From Hormoscilla sp. GM7CHS1pb (GTDB lineage: Bacteria > Cyanobacteriota > Cyanobacteriia > Cyanobacteriales > Desertifilaceae), in NCBI GenBank assembly GCA_014323675.1, contig JACONN010000002.1, forward strand, positions 1,116,001 through 1,180,000: a DNA stretch of 64,000 nucleotides. The letters are read 5' to 3'. Below are positions 35,504 through 44,131 of the stretch, piece by piece. The notes beneath the pieces are model-generated. The model was not told the DNA's origin. It made no database searches and saw nothing but the letters and a program-made list of their open reading frames with translations. Made by a program: the position numbers and the translations under genes. Each line of letters opens with the position of its first letter. Within the stretch, counting starts at the first letter, position 1.

Positions 35504-36608
35504 AGTAGTTATGTAAAATTAATTTTATATTTTTTTCCAACATCTCGAAGCACATCTTCCACAGCTTTAACTAAACTTTTCCAACTCTCATAGGCATCAG
35601 TATTTAGCCATGAGTATTTAATAAATCGCCACAAAATTTCAATAATATTTAACTGGGGAGAATAGGTAGGCAAATAAAAAATTGTCAACTCTTTTTTTTC
35701 CCATTCTTCTTGTTTATTTTTCACGGCATTACTCGTATGAGTGGAAGCATTATCCATCACCAACACGGTTTTTTTCTTTAGTGTTGAACAAAAATCATCT
35801 ATACATGATATAACTACCTCACTATTAATCTGACACTCAAATAAGTAAGGATCTAGTTCATTCTTGCGGTTCAAAAATCCCAAGACATTTAATCTTCTAC
35901 TTTTTTTACTTTTTACCTCAATAACTTCTCCATGTTCTTGCCATGCATAAGGGACATATGCATTTAAACAAAAACCGGTTTCGTCAAAAAATATTAAATC
36001 AATTTCGCCTCTATCTTCTTGTTCTTTTAACTTTTTTAATTCTTTCTTTTTTTCTTGATATTCCGTGGGTTCTGGCTCCCCTCCTACCCGTTTTCGGATC
36101 CGTCGCCACGACATATTTTCATTTTTTAATATCCTTTTAATAGTGTCTTTACTCACTGACACGTTCCAATTTTCTTTGGCTTTTTCTTTCACCAATTCGA
36201 TTTTTTTGGGAGATTCTTTAGTCCAGGCCACTATCTGCTCTTTTTGTTCCGAATTAAATTTCGGTTTCCTTCCACGTCCTTTTCTATCATATAATCAGAC
36301 TAAATTTAGCTCTTCCCAAGCATTAAACCAATTATATATTGTCACAATAGACACGTCAAATATGTTCATCAATTCTTTGGTTTGATAACCTTCATGCGAG
36401 AGAAGAATGCAATGTGCTCGTCTTCTAACGTGAGAATATTTACTTTGTGCATAAATCCGTTTAAGTAGATTAATTGTTTCATGGCTTAATCCCTTTATAA
36501 ATCTCATGGCTAATTTTCACCTCACCTAATGTCTGAATGAACTTTTCCTTAATTATAGCATGTTTTTATCCCCTAGGCAAAATATAAAAATAATTTTGCA
36601 CAACTACT
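35504..36608 (-). mobile_element. IS630-family element, copy 1
   Basis: The 1105-bp element has imperfect terminal inverted repeats (AGTAGTTATGTAAAATTA / AGTAGTTGTGCAAAATTA) and is flanked by TA on both sides (35502-35503, 36609-36610). As far as I can read, it is identical to the copy at 58163-59267. Confidence 0.93.
35509..36507 (-). CDS. IS630-family transposase with one in-frame TGA
   Basis: The first 70 codons encode the helix-turn-helix part (GYQTKELMNIFDVSIVTIYN) and end at TGA 36295-36297. The same frame continues at once (LYDRKGRGRKPKFNSEQ) through the DDE catalytic domain: IFFDETGFCLN, VLVMDNASTHTS and YSPQLNIIEILWRF. So the full 332-codon frame needs read-through of one UGA, or the catalytic part starts inside. 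The second copy has the same TGA. IS630 elements usually keep one frame or use a -1 frameshift, so this arrangement is unusual. Confidence 0.85.
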
Positions 36609-36619
36609 TACCTGGCTTC

Positions 36620-36685
36620 GCGTCCGGAGACACCCACCCATGTCATGCGCGGGAGCGACATGACAGGGTGGGTGCTCCCGGACGC
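36620..36685. repeat. Large inverted repeat next to IS630 copy 1
   Basis: GCGTCCGGAGACACCCACCC and GGGTGGGTGCTCCCGGACGC pair, with an inner ATGTCATG/CATGACA stem. It starts 11 bp after the element end. Confidence 0.8.
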
Positions 36686-36968
36686 GATCGACTACTTCTG
36701 ACCACACCCATTGTAACCAATGATACTAAAAAATAAAATGTAAGCACGTAACTTAACAGTCACGCACAAGCTATGAAGTATAAAATATGAAAATAAAGTA
36801 CCGTCTCCTTTCTCAGGTTAAAAGTCAAAAGCCAAACTATATTTATATTTAATTTTTTTTAACTTTTGACTTGATAAGTCGGGCTCACGGTCACCGGGTT
36901 TTTGTAGGGCTGGACATCGTCTTAACCGCAGGCTAAACCCGGTTTCTACCGAATACTTGACGGATACT
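36686..36968. other. Noncoding gap
   Basis: AT-rich; no gene seen. A hairpin ACCGGGTTTTTG…CTAAACCCGGT (36896-36943) may end the minus-strand Psb35-like transcript. Confidence 0.5.
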
Positions 36969-37199
36969 CTAGTTCGACAGGTTGTTGCTGGCATAAGCAT
37001 CCATCCCGTAGGCAGGGGTACGTTGGTTGTAGTCGGTCTCAGTGCCTGTGACAGAGGAGGCCAGCTGTTCAAATTCCTGAGAGTTCCAGTTCCGTTCGTG
37101 GATGGGCTTAGACTGTTCGCCCCGGAAGTAGGCTTGAGTACCGATAATGGAGCCTGCAAGCCAACCGACGATCAATACAGAAATTACGATGGTCATCAT
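36969..37199 (-). CDS. Psb35-like photosystem II assembly protein, copy 1
   Basis: A 76-residue single-span membrane protein: hydrophobic helix (MTIVISVLIVGWLAGSIIG) followed by the conserved YFRGEQSKPIHERNW and a hydrophilic tail. I assign it to the Psb35 (Ssl2148) group, which binds with high-light-inducible proteins to CP47 during photosystem II assembly; the family call is from memory. Start ATG 37199 has AGGAG eight bases upstream. It is nearly identical to the next copy, including upstream sequence, so this is a recent duplication. Confidence 0.7.
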   Translation of the reverse strand: MMTIVISVLIVGWLAGSIIGTQAYFRGEQSKPIHERNWNSQEFEQLASSVTGTETDYNQRTPAYGMDAYASNNLSN

Positions 37200-37348
37200 T
37201 GTTTTTCTCCTGGTTCTGCCTTCTGTAAATAAATGTAACAAGTTTTCAAGTTATGTCAGGGTGACTAAACGGGTAACTGTTTGTGATGTTTGTCACCCTT
37301 GCATACATAGAGTCAGTGACGGGTGGCGTGACTGATGGGAGTATAGTT

Positions 37349-37573
37349 CTACAGGTTGTTGCTAGCATAAGCATCCATCCCGTAGGCTGGGGTACGTTGG
37401 TTGTAGTCAGTCTCCGTGCCCGTGACAGACTTAGCTAGCTGTTCAAATTCCTGAGAGTTCCAGTTCCGTTCGTGGATGGGCTTAGACTGTTCGCCCCGGA
37501 AGTAGGCTTGAGTACCGATAATGGAGCCTGCAAGCCAACCGACGATCAATACAGAAATTACGATGGTCATCAT
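37349..37573 (-). CDS. Psb35-like photosystem II assembly protein, copy 2
   Basis: A 74-residue near-copy of the previous protein (LAKSVTG in place of LASSVTG; two residues shorter at the C-terminus). It is also preceded by AGGAG and ATGATG. It lies between copy 1 and the five Psb34-like genes, all on the minus strand, so the array may be one co-regulated light-stress unit. Confidence 0.7.
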   Translation of the reverse strand: MMTIVISVLIVGWLAGSIIGTQAYFRGEQSKPIHERNWNSQEFEQLAKSVTGTETDYNQRTPAYGMDAYASNNL

Positions 37574-37622
37574 AGTTTTTCTCCTTGAAATTATGTCCGA
37601 TGCGATGTGCGTTGCCAATGGG

Positions 37623-37793
37623 TTAGCTGATAACTAATGCCGTCAACAGCAAAGAACCGACGAAGGTTGTCGCTAGCAAGCCTTGCATCAGGTAACGGCG
37701 TTGTTGCAGCCCGTCGGGATAGGAGCCATAGTACATTTTCGGAGCGACGGGATAGTTGTTGAGGATACCGTTTTCGTTGGTTGTGGTGTACAT
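37623..37793 (-). CDS. Psb34-like (Ssl1498 family) protein, tandem copy A
   Basis: A 56-residue protein starting MYTTTNENGILNNYPVAPKM, with QQRRYLMQG and one C-terminal membrane helix. This is the Ssl1498/Psb34 family, single-helix relatives of high-light-inducible proteins that bind CP47 assembly complexes. Copy A differs at the end (TALVIS). AGGAGAAGCAAC precedes the start in this and the next copies. Confidence 0.85.
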   Translation of the reverse strand: MYTTTNENGILNNYPVAPKMYYGSYPDGLQQRRYLMQGLLATTFVGSLLLTALVIS

Positions 37794-37913
37794 TGTTGCT
37801 TCTCCTGCTTCTTTCTTCTGTAAACAAATGTAACAACTTGTAAAGTTCTGTTAGGGTGACTTGACTCGGAAGTGCTTGTGATGTTCATCACCCTGGCATA
37901 CTTAGAAGTGGAG

Positions 37914-38084
37914 TTAGCTACAGGCCAATGCTGTCAACAGCAAGGAACCGACGAAGGTTGTCGCTAGCAAGCCTTGCATCAGGTAACGGCGTTGTTGCAG
38001 CCCGTCGGGATAGGAGCCATAGTACATTTTCGGAGCGACGGGATAGTTGTTGAGGATACCGTTTTCGTTGGTTGTGGTGTACAT
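37914..38084 (-). CDS. Psb34-like (Ssl1498 family) protein, tandem copy B
   Basis: The product is the same as copy A up to the end, which reads TALACS. The 291-bp unit covering gene plus promoter region is repeated at the same spacing in copies C and D. Confidence 0.85.
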   Translation of the reverse strand: MYTTTNENGILNNYPVAPKMYYGSYPDGLQQRRYLMQGLLATTFVGSLLLTALACS

Positions 38085-38204
38085 TGTTGCTTCTCCTGCT
38101 TCTTTCTTCTGTAAACAAATGTAACAACTTGTAAAGTTCTGTTAGGGTGACTTGACTCGGAAGTGCTTGTGATGTTCATCACCCTGGCATACTTAGAAGT
38201 GGAG

Positions 38205-38375
38205 TTAGCTACAGGCCAATGCTGTCAACAGCAAGGAACCGACGAAGGTTGTCGCTAGCAAGCCTTGCATCAGGTAACGGCGTTGTTGCAGCCCGTCGGG
38301 ATAGGAGCCATAGTACATTTTCGGAGCGACGGGATAGTTGTTGAGGATACCGTTTTCGTTGGTTGTGGTGTACAT
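38205..38375 (-). CDS. Psb34-like (Ssl1498 family) protein, tandem copy C
   Basis: Sequence is identical to copy B over the gene and upstream region as far as I can see, exactly 291 bp away. Such identity implies very recent duplication or ongoing gene conversion. Confidence 0.85.
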   Translation of the reverse strand: MYTTTNENGILNNYPVAPKMYYGSYPDGLQQRRYLMQGLLATTFVGSLLLTALACS

Positions 38376-38495
38376 TGTTGCTTCTCCTGCTTCTTTCTTC
38401 TGTAAACAAATGTAACAACTTGTAAAGTTCTGTTAGGGTGACTTGACTCGGAAGTGCTTGTGATGTTCATCACCCTGGCATACTTAGAAGTGGAG

Positions 38496-38666
38496 TTAGC
38501 TACAGGCCAATGCCGTCAACAGCAAAGAACCGACGAAGGTTGTCGCTAGCAAGCCTTGCATCAGGTAACGGCGTTGTTGCAGTCCGTCAGGATACGAGGC
38601 ATAGTACATTTTCGGAGCGATGGGATAGTTGTTAAGGATACCGTTTTCGTTGGTTGTGGTGTACAT
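38496..38666 (-). CDS. Psb34-like (Ssl1498 family) protein, tandem copy D
   Basis: Close to copies B and C but with several changes (YYASYPDGLQQRR, IAPKM), so it is an older member of the array. Confidence 0.85.
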   Translation of the reverse strand: MYTTTNENGILNNYPIAPKMYYASYPDGLQQRRYLMQGLLATTFVGSLLLTALACS

Positions 38667-38786
38667 GGTTGCTTCTCCTGCTTCTTTCTTCTGTAAACAA
38701 ATGTAACAACTTGTAAAGTTAGGTCAGGGTGACTTTACACGGAAGTGCTTGTGATGTTAATCACCTTTGCATACATAGAGGTAGAG

Positions 38787-38957
38787 TTAGCTACAGGCCA
38801 ATGCCATCAACAGCAAGGAACCGACGAAGGTTGTCGCTAGCAACCCTTGCAGGAGGTAACGGCGTTGTTGCAGCCCGTCGGGATAGGAGCTATAGTACAT
38901 TTTCGGAGCGATGGGATAGTTGTTAAGGATACCGTTTTCGTTGGTTGTGGTGTACAT
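38787..38957 (-). CDS. Psb34-like (Ssl1498 family) protein, tandem copy E
   Basis: The most diverged copy (YYSSYPDGLQQRR, LLQGLLATTF, MALACS). It is the first gene of the minus-strand array, 90 bp downstream of the rsmG stop. Confidence 0.85.
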   Translation of the reverse strand: MYTTTNENGILNNYPIAPKMYYSSYPDGLQQRRYLLQGLLATTFVGSLLLMALACS

Positions 38958-39047
38958 GGTTGTTTCTCCTGCTTCTGACTTCTGTAAACAAATGTAACAA
39001 CTTGTAAAGTTCTGTTAGGGTGACTTGACACGGAAAAATTAGTGACA

Positions 39048-39746
39048 TTAATCACACTTACGTACATAGAGGCAGTGGCGGGTGGCGTGACTGATGGGAG
39101 TAGTAAAGGTAACAGTAGACTCAATGCAGGCACCTAAAGCTTCAGCGGTGCCGGCAAAAGCCTCTGCTTCTGCCGGCGTCCAGTGACCCCGATAGAGAAT
39201 GGCTAAACCGCCAACTTTGAGAAATGGCAGGGCATATTCTAGGCAAACGGTAGCCGTTGCTACAGCACGCAGGAGCGCAAAGTCGTATTTTTCTCGATAC
39301 CGGGGTTGTTGACCAATTGTTTCGGCTCTGCCGATCGCAGTGGTGGCATTCTCGATGGCCATCTGTGCTAAGAGGGTTTGCAGAAATGCAATCTTTTTGC
39401 CGGTGGCATCGAGGAGGGTGAGTGAGGAGTGAGGAAAGGCGATCGCCACTGGCAACCCCGGAAACCCCGCACCTGTACCAATATCGATCGTCCGTGCATT
39501 GTTAGGGCTGAGGGCATCATCGGTTAACAGAGGGGCCATGGGCCGCAAAGAATCCCAGAGGTGCTTCTCCCAAAAGGCGATCGGGTCGGTAATGCGAGTT
39601 AAATTGAGTTTAGCATTACCGGTCAGAATCAGTTGATAAAGGGATTGAAACAGTTGTTGTTGTGTAGCAGTTGGTTGCCAATGGAGAGTTTGCTGCCAAA
39701 CATCGGTCATCTGGGGCAGCACTTGCTGTGGATGCGGTTCTGTCAT
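39048..39746 (-). CDS. rsmG: 16S rRNA m7G527 methyltransferase RsmG
   Basis: RsmG (GidB) methylates G527 of 16S rRNA. The SAM motif (TIDIGTGAGFPGLPVAI) and LLDATGKKIAFLQ are typical, with AKLNLTRITDPIAFWEKHLWDSL upstream. I choose ATG 39746 (MTEPHPQQVL); the longer frame to 39884 adds three copies of a ten-residue repeat encoded by a 30-bp tandem repeat and is unlikely to be translated. The product is about 232 residues. Confidence 0.92.
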   Translation of the reverse strand: MTEPHPQQVLPQMTDVWQQTLHWQPTATQQQLFQSLYQLILTGNAKLNLTRITDPIAFWEKHLWDSLRPMAPLLTDDALSPNNARTIDIGTGAGFPGLPVAIAFPHSSLTLLDATGKKIAFLQTLLAQMAIENATTAIGRAETIGQQPRYREKYDFALLRAVATATVCLEYALPFLKVGGLAILYRGHWTPAEAEAFAGTAEALGACIESTVTFTTPISHATRHCLYVRKCD

Positions 39747-39773
39747 TTTCTTAGTAAGGTTCGTCGTTCCGTT

Positions 39774-39863
39774 AGTAGTAAGCACTTTAGTGCTTCGGGG
39801 GTTCGTAGTAAGCACTTTAGTGCTTCGGGGGTTCGTAGTAAGCACTTTAGTGCTTCGGGGGCG
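39774..39863. repeat. 30-bp tandem repeat, three units
   Basis: Three copies of GTAGTAAGCACTTTAGTGCT plus TCGGGGGTTC. Each holds the palindrome AGCACTTTAGTGCT. Similar half-units recur at 24809-24830 and 63424-63450. It lies between rsmG and the ABC ATPase gene. Confidence 0.9.
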
Positions 39864-39871
39864 CTTCGCGC

Positions 39872-40540
39872 CTAGGGGGAACAAGCTTCCGGCGCGGCTG
39901 TGAGAGTTGCTGGTTCCACGGAGCGCAGTTCGCCGTGGTTAAGGCTCCAACAGCGGTCGGCGATGCTGACTAATTCACTCGGATCGTGAGTCACAATCAA
40001 CATAGTCCAAGAACTTTTCAGCCTGGCCAAGAGATTCACCAACTGCTGGCGGATAGAGAAGTCCAACCCAGCGGTAGGTTCATCCAACATGAGGATATGA
40101 GGCTGACGAATTAGCTGCACGGCCAGAGCGATGCGTCGCTGCTGACCGCCACTGAGAGCGTGGGGGGGACGGTGCAGAGGTATATCTTCCAGTCCCACTT
40201 CCGCTAGAGCTTGGCGAACTCGCTCGTACCCTAACTCGGGATGACCGAGGCGCAATTCTTCTAAAATGGTACTTCCACAGAAATGCCGCTCTGGAAACTG
40301 AAATACCAATCCTGCTAGCTGTTGCAATTCTTCGGGGGTGAGTTGCCGATCGCGCCATTTGATTTGACCAGCGGTTTGGGTGGCCAACCCTGCTAAAATT
40401 TCCATTAAGGTGGTTTTGCCAGAGCCACTCGGTCCGATAATTAGTCCCAATTGTTGGGGACTTAACTCCAGGTCGATCGACTTCAAGATCGCGGTGGGAC
40501 TTGCAGCGGGGTGATAAACTAGGTTTCTCAGATAGAGCAT
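39872..40540 (-). CDS. ECF/cobalt-type ABC transporter ATPase
   Basis: A 222-residue ATPase with Walker A (GPSGSGKTTLME), the Q-loop VFQFPERHF, signature LSGGQQRR, Walker B HILMLDEPTAGLD and H-loop VTHDPSE. The FPERHFCG element is typical of EcfA/CbiO-like ATPases and of their stand-alone cyanobacterial and plastid relatives. No T component is adjacent, so it may pair with a membrane partner elsewhere. It is divergent from the TPR gene at 40647. Confidence 0.88.
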   Translation of the reverse strand: MLYLRNLVYHPAASPTAILKSIDLELSPQQLGLIIGPSGSGKTTLMEILAGLATQTAGQIKWRDRQLTPEELQQLAGLVFQFPERHFCGSTILEELRLGHPELGYERVRQALAEVGLEDIPLHRPPHALSGGQQRRIALAVQLIRQPHILMLDEPTAGLDFSIRQQLVNLLARLKSSWTMLIVTHDPSELVSIADRCWSLNHGELRSVEPATLTAAPEACSP

Positions 40541-40646
40541 GCTGTGATAATTGATAAGGAACTGGTGACTGGCGATCGGGCGCTAGAGACATTCCCATAG
40601 GATCGTGATTACAGTAGGATTGATAAAGCCAACTGAGAGAACTCCG

Positions 40647-41633
40647 ATGCAGCCTCAAATGAGAGAATGGTTTGTTGCCCCCCGGCGGTTGTTTGGTGCC
40701 GCTGCTGCTACTCTGGTCGTGACTTTTAACCTCTGGGTGAGCCCCTCTCAAGCGGGAGACCCCTTTCGCCCTAACAGTCTCTATGATATGGGAGAGGAGA
40801 CGGAAGCTGCTTTCCGATCGTTTTTTGAGTTGGGGAACTATCCCCAAGCTGCTGAGTTTCTGCGCCTGGCCGAAACTCGGGAGTCCCAGGATCCCCTGAC
40901 CTATGCGATGATTGCCTCTATGGCCTATGTTAAACAAGATTGGCAATCCCTCGGTCCCTATGCTACCAAAACTCGCGAGATGGCTGAGAATATCCTTGCT
41001 TCTCAACCTTTGCGGGGCAATCTCTATATTGCTGTCGGTCATTTATTAGAAGGGGCTGATAATCTGCAACGGCAAGGTATCGTCCGAGGTCTCCCCCAAG
41101 CCTTGAGGAAACTGCAATTGGTGTATAATTTTCTGGATAAGGCGGATGCTATTGATTCGGAGGATCCAGAACTTAACTTAATTAAGGGATATATGGATTT
41201 AATGCTGGCTATGGCTTTGCCCTTTGCTAACCCTGCTGACGCGATCGCCCGTTTGGACAAGTATGCTGCGCCCTCTAGTTTCGCTGACTGGGGAATTGCG
41301 ATCGCGTACCGAGATTTGGAGGATTACGAGAAGGCGAACGAGTATGCTGACATCGCTTTGGCGTCTGTCCCGAAACATCCTGAGTTACATTATCTGAAAG
41401 CCCAAATCTTAGTGAAGCTGGGCCAGCGGGAATTAGCCCAGGATTATTTCCAGACTGCTTTAGCCCGATCGCGGCAACTCCCGAAGGTGATTGTGGCGCA
41501 AATGTTTTATGAATACTGCAAAAATCAAAGGAAGATTGATGGAATAAATCGCGATTGCGACGACCTGCGAGACCCGATAAAGGAGGATAATGATACCTGG
41601 TGGGGTCCAGAAACTTTACCTCAACTTTTCTGA
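40647..41633 (+). CDS. Exported TPR protein, Sll0314/Alr1548-like
   Basis: ATG 40647 begins a signal peptide (RRLFGAAAATLVVTFNLWV, cleavage near SQAGD) followed by tetratricopeptide repeats, the clearest being YEKANEYADIALASVPKHPELHYLKAQILVKLGQRELAQDYF. It is about 328 residues. It resembles the Sll0314/Alr1548 family of cyanobacterial periplasmic or thylakoid-lumen TPR proteins of unknown role. The C-terminus (DNDTWWGPETLPQLF) is well conserved in that group, from memory. Confidence 0.78.
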   Translation: MQPQMREWFVAPRRLFGAAAATLVVTFNLWVSPSQAGDPFRPNSLYDMGEETEAAFRSFFELGNYPQAAEFLRLAETRESQDPLTYAMIASMAYVKQDWQSLGPYATKTREMAENILASQPLRGNLYIAVGHLLEGADNLQRQGIVRGLPQALRKLQLVYNFLDKADAIDSEDPELNLIKGYMDLMLAMALPFANPADAIARLDKYAAPSSFADWGIAIAYRDLEDYEKANEYADIALASVPKHPELHYLKAQILVKLGQRELAQDYFQTALARSRQLPKVIVAQMFYEYCKNQRKIDGINRDCDDLRDPIKEDNDTWWGPETLPQLF

Positions 41634-41635
41634 GA

Positions 41636-41822
41636 ATTGAAAATTGAGAATTGAAAATTGAGAATTGAGAATTGAAAATTGAAAATTGAAAATTGTTCAT
41701 ATAACCATCAAAAATTAATAATTAACAATCCCTATATCCCGATGGCAATTCTCCATTCGCAATTCTCCATTCACAATTCTCCATTCGCAATTCTCCATTC
41801 ACAATTAACAATTGGCAATTAA
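41636..41822. repeat. GAATTGAAAATT / CAATTCTCCATT low-complexity repeats
   Basis: About nine units of ATTGARAATTGA, then about six of CAATTCTCCATTCRC on the other strand sense. The two halves can partly pair. It is the same family as 3520-3600. Confidence 0.8.
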
Positions 41823-41824
41823 TT

Positions 41825-42283
41825 ATGCAAGTACAGTTTCGCGAGATCGATACTTTTGATTTATGGATATGGGTAGAGTTCAGTACGGTGCCCAGCGAGA
41901 TGGAAAGGATGTACGTTGAAGAAGTATTTAACACCTGGTTTTACTTGGGAAAATTGGGTGGGTTTAATGCGGAAAATCTTCAGGTGCAGGAGGAAGGTCT
42001 AGACCTGAGTTACATGGATTATGATGCTGAGGCGGGTGATGATACGATGATGGCCCTGATGCATAATATGGGAGATTTTGAGTATGAGGGTCTTTGGGGT
42101 CGTTGTTGGTTCGATCTGGGCACCAGTGATGCGATCGCCCTTGACGTTCTGGTGAATGCGCTGTTACAATTTAGCAAGGATTATGTCAATATCGAAACCC
42201 TGATCGTGGGCGGGGAAAATGAAGATTGGCCCATTCCCAAGGAAGGTCGTCAGGAAGATTTTGGGGATGGTTATTATGTCTAA
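41825..42283 (+). CDS. DUF3531 family protein
   Basis: A 152-residue acidic soluble protein conserved in cyanobacteria and plastids, of unknown function. It starts MQVQFREIDTFDLWIWVEF and contains MERMYVEEVFNTWFYLGKLGG and FEYEGLWGRCWFDLGTSDA, the hallmarks of DUF3531. Its stop overlaps the NUDIX start (ATGTCTAA at 42276-42283), so the two are translationally coupled. Confidence 0.88.
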   Translation: MQVQFREIDTFDLWIWVEFSTVPSEMERMYVEEVFNTWFYLGKLGGFNAENLQVQEEGLDLSYMDYDAEAGDDTMMALMHNMGDFEYEGLWGRCWFDLGTSDAIALDVLVNALLQFSKDYVNIETLIVGGENEDWPIPKEGRQEDFGDGYYV

Positions 42284-42706
42284 ATCTGAGAAAATTAGGG
42301 TAATAGCTTTGGGGTTGATTACAGATGGCGATCGCACTTTTATCGGCCAAGGGTACGATCCGGATCGGAAAAAACCCTTCTATCGGGCGATGGGAGGGGG
42401 GTGAAGTTTGGGGAAACGAGTCTGGAGGCTTTGAAACGGGAATTTCAAGAAGAAATTCAGGCTGAATTAACTAACATTCGTTATCAGGGCTGTCTGGAAA
42501 GCATCTTTGTCTTCAAGGGAAAGCCGGGTCACGAAATTATCCAACTCTATGGATGCGATTTTGTTGACCCCAAGTTTTACCAACTGCAACAGATCCCTTT
42601 TGTGGAGAAGAAAAATCGGCAAAAGCTGGGTCTATGGGTGGAGATTGATAAGTTAATGTCGGGTGAGTTGTATGTCGTACCTTCCCAGTTTTTAGATTAC
42701 CTCTAA
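42276..42706 (+). CDS. NUDIX hydrolase (single frameshift)
   Basis: NUDIX enzymes cleave nucleoside diphosphates linked to X. One extra G in the G-run at 42396-42401 joins MSKSEKIRVIALGLI…FYRAMGGG to VKFGETSLEALKREFQEEIQ, giving a perfect NUDIX box (G-x5-E-x7-REFQEEI) and a protein of about 143 residues. Substrate is unknown. It is coupled to the DUF3531 gene. Confidence 0.87.
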
Positions 42707-42726
42707 ATGTTACTTCGCTGTCAGCC

Positions 42727-42950
42727 CGCCGGGGTTCAAAGATGCTGTGGGCGAATTACCAAATCATGCGCTCTGAGCAGGGAGCAGGGAGCAGGGAGAG
42801 GGGAGAGGGGAGAAATCATTGATTTTTGGTGGTTTGGGGTCTATGGGGGTGGAACCCCCCAGTTAATTAGCCCACAGTATCTTCAAACCCCCGGCTAATA
42901 GCTAAAGTCGGTTGAAAACCGACTAAAAAAAATGTCGGTTTCAGCGTAGG
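42727..42950. repeat. Segmental repeat with IS1182-like ends, copy 1
   Basis: The core 42731-42892 has inverted ends GGGGTTCAAAGATGCTGTGG / CCACAGTATCTTCAAACCCC, with an inner CAGTTAATTAG…GGGGGG stem like that of the IS1182-type element at 33541. It is followed by the hairpin AGTCGGTTGAAAACCGACT. The whole block recurs at 43782-44011. Confidence 0.8.
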
Positions 42951-42996
42951 TTGGGTTGAGGAACGAAACCCAACGATATGAGGATCAAAATCAGGA

Positions 42997-43174
42997 GATC
43001 GGGAAGATCGGGAAGATCGGGAAGATCCTTCACTTCGCACTTCACCCGGGGTGTGGTCAAAAGTAGTTGATAGAGTAAAGCAATGAGCGACTCTAACCGG
43101 TAGTGGGCAGATCCGGGGTGAGGGGGTATAAAAACGTGAGTTCGGAGTTCGGAGTTCGGAGTTCGGAGTTGGGG
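42997..43174. repeat. Two 9-bp tandem repeats (GGGAAGATC, GAGTTCGGA)
   Basis: GGGAAGATC occurs three times around 42999-43027, and GAGTTCGGA about four times around 43137-43172. Between them is the recurrent GGGTGTGGTCAAAAGTAGTT motif (43049-43070), which is also at 43614-43635. Confidence 0.75.
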
Positions 43175-43317
43175 ATCTCAAGAACGCAATTATCAGGGTT
43201 TGAGGCATTTTGTTGCTGACGAGAAATCAGGGTTTGAGTAGCTGTCGAACTCACGTTATAAAAGGTAATCAACCTAGCTAGATAATAGACACTTATGACA
43301 AAAAACCGCTCCCTCAA

Positions 43318-43509
43318 GGGAAAAGGTTCTGCTCTCATAGCGAAAAAGGATCTTCTATCGCGAATAAAAGGATTTTCTCTCGGCGATAAAAGGATCTTCT
43401 CTCGGCGATAAAAGGATCTTCTTTCGCCGAGGAAAGGATCTTCTCTCATAGCGGAAAAGGATCTTCTCTCGCCGAGGAAAGGATCTTCTCTCATAGCGGA
43501 AAAGGATCG
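43318..43509. repeat. 22/23-bp degenerate tandem array, about eight units
   Basis: Units share AAAGGATCTTCTCTC and then alternate between GGCGATA, GCCGAGG and ATAGCGG endings. There are no spacers. A long minus-strand frame (43093-43770) crosses the array and is only a by-product of it. Confidence 0.9.
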
Positions 43510-43781
43510 GGTGTGGTCAAAACCCGTTGGTACTCGGCGGACCCGCCGGAACCCGTTCCCACCAGGCCGCGGTCTGGAGCATGCAGATCGCGTAGCGTGC
43601 GCGCAGCGCATGTCGGGTGTGGTCAAAAGTAGTTGATAGTCATTTGTCGCCGATAACTGTAGGGGCGACTGGCATTCTTGCGCAAATGATGACATCACAA
43701 GATAGATGTCCTTCCCGAATGCTTCGCCCTGCCCCGCGAGGATCTCTCCGTACCAACTGTTTTTGACCACACCCCTTCACC

Positions 43782-44011
43782 CGCCGGGGGTTCAAAGATG
43801 CTGTGGGCGAATTACCAGATCATACGCTATGAGCAGGGAGCAGGGAGTAGGGAGCAGGGAGAGGGGAAAGGTGAAATCATTGATTTCTGGTGGTTAGGGA
43901 GAATTGGGGGGTTCCACCCCCAGTTAATTACCCCACAGTATCTTCAAACCCCCGGCTAATAGCTAAAGTCGGTTGAAAACCGACTAAAAACATTGACGGT
44001 TTCAGCGTATG
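43782..44011. repeat. Segmental repeat with IS1182-like ends, copy 2
   Basis: The core 43786-43953 has GGGGGTTCAAAGATGCTGTG and CACAGTATCTTCAAACCCCC ends and a GGGGGGTTCCACCCCC stem. It carries a variable AGCAGGGAGCAGGGAG microsatellite inside. It matches 42727-42950 to about 44011. Confidence 0.8.
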
Positions 44012-44131
44012 TTATTTTACATGTTAATGCCAAAGGGCGATCGCGATCGGGCAATCCACGCAAGGATATAATATAATAGCTTCGGGCTCTATCCACTCTG
44101 ACCAGAGCCTACTCTCTACTCGGTGCCGACT

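Noticed and set aside
36295..36297. Selenocysteine or stop-codon reassignment in the IS630 transposase
   Set aside because: Other genes end normally at TGA, no SECIS-like hairpin follows, and in-frame stops elsewhere are TAA and TAG, so a general recoding is not supported.
40080..41042. 320-residue minus-strand frame
   Set aside because: A shadow frame opposite the TPR gene and inside the ABC ATPase; the real genes have clear motifs.
43093..43770. 225-residue minus-strand protein
   Set aside because: It is read through tandem repeats and simple sequence with no domain; coding potential is an artefact of the repeat period.
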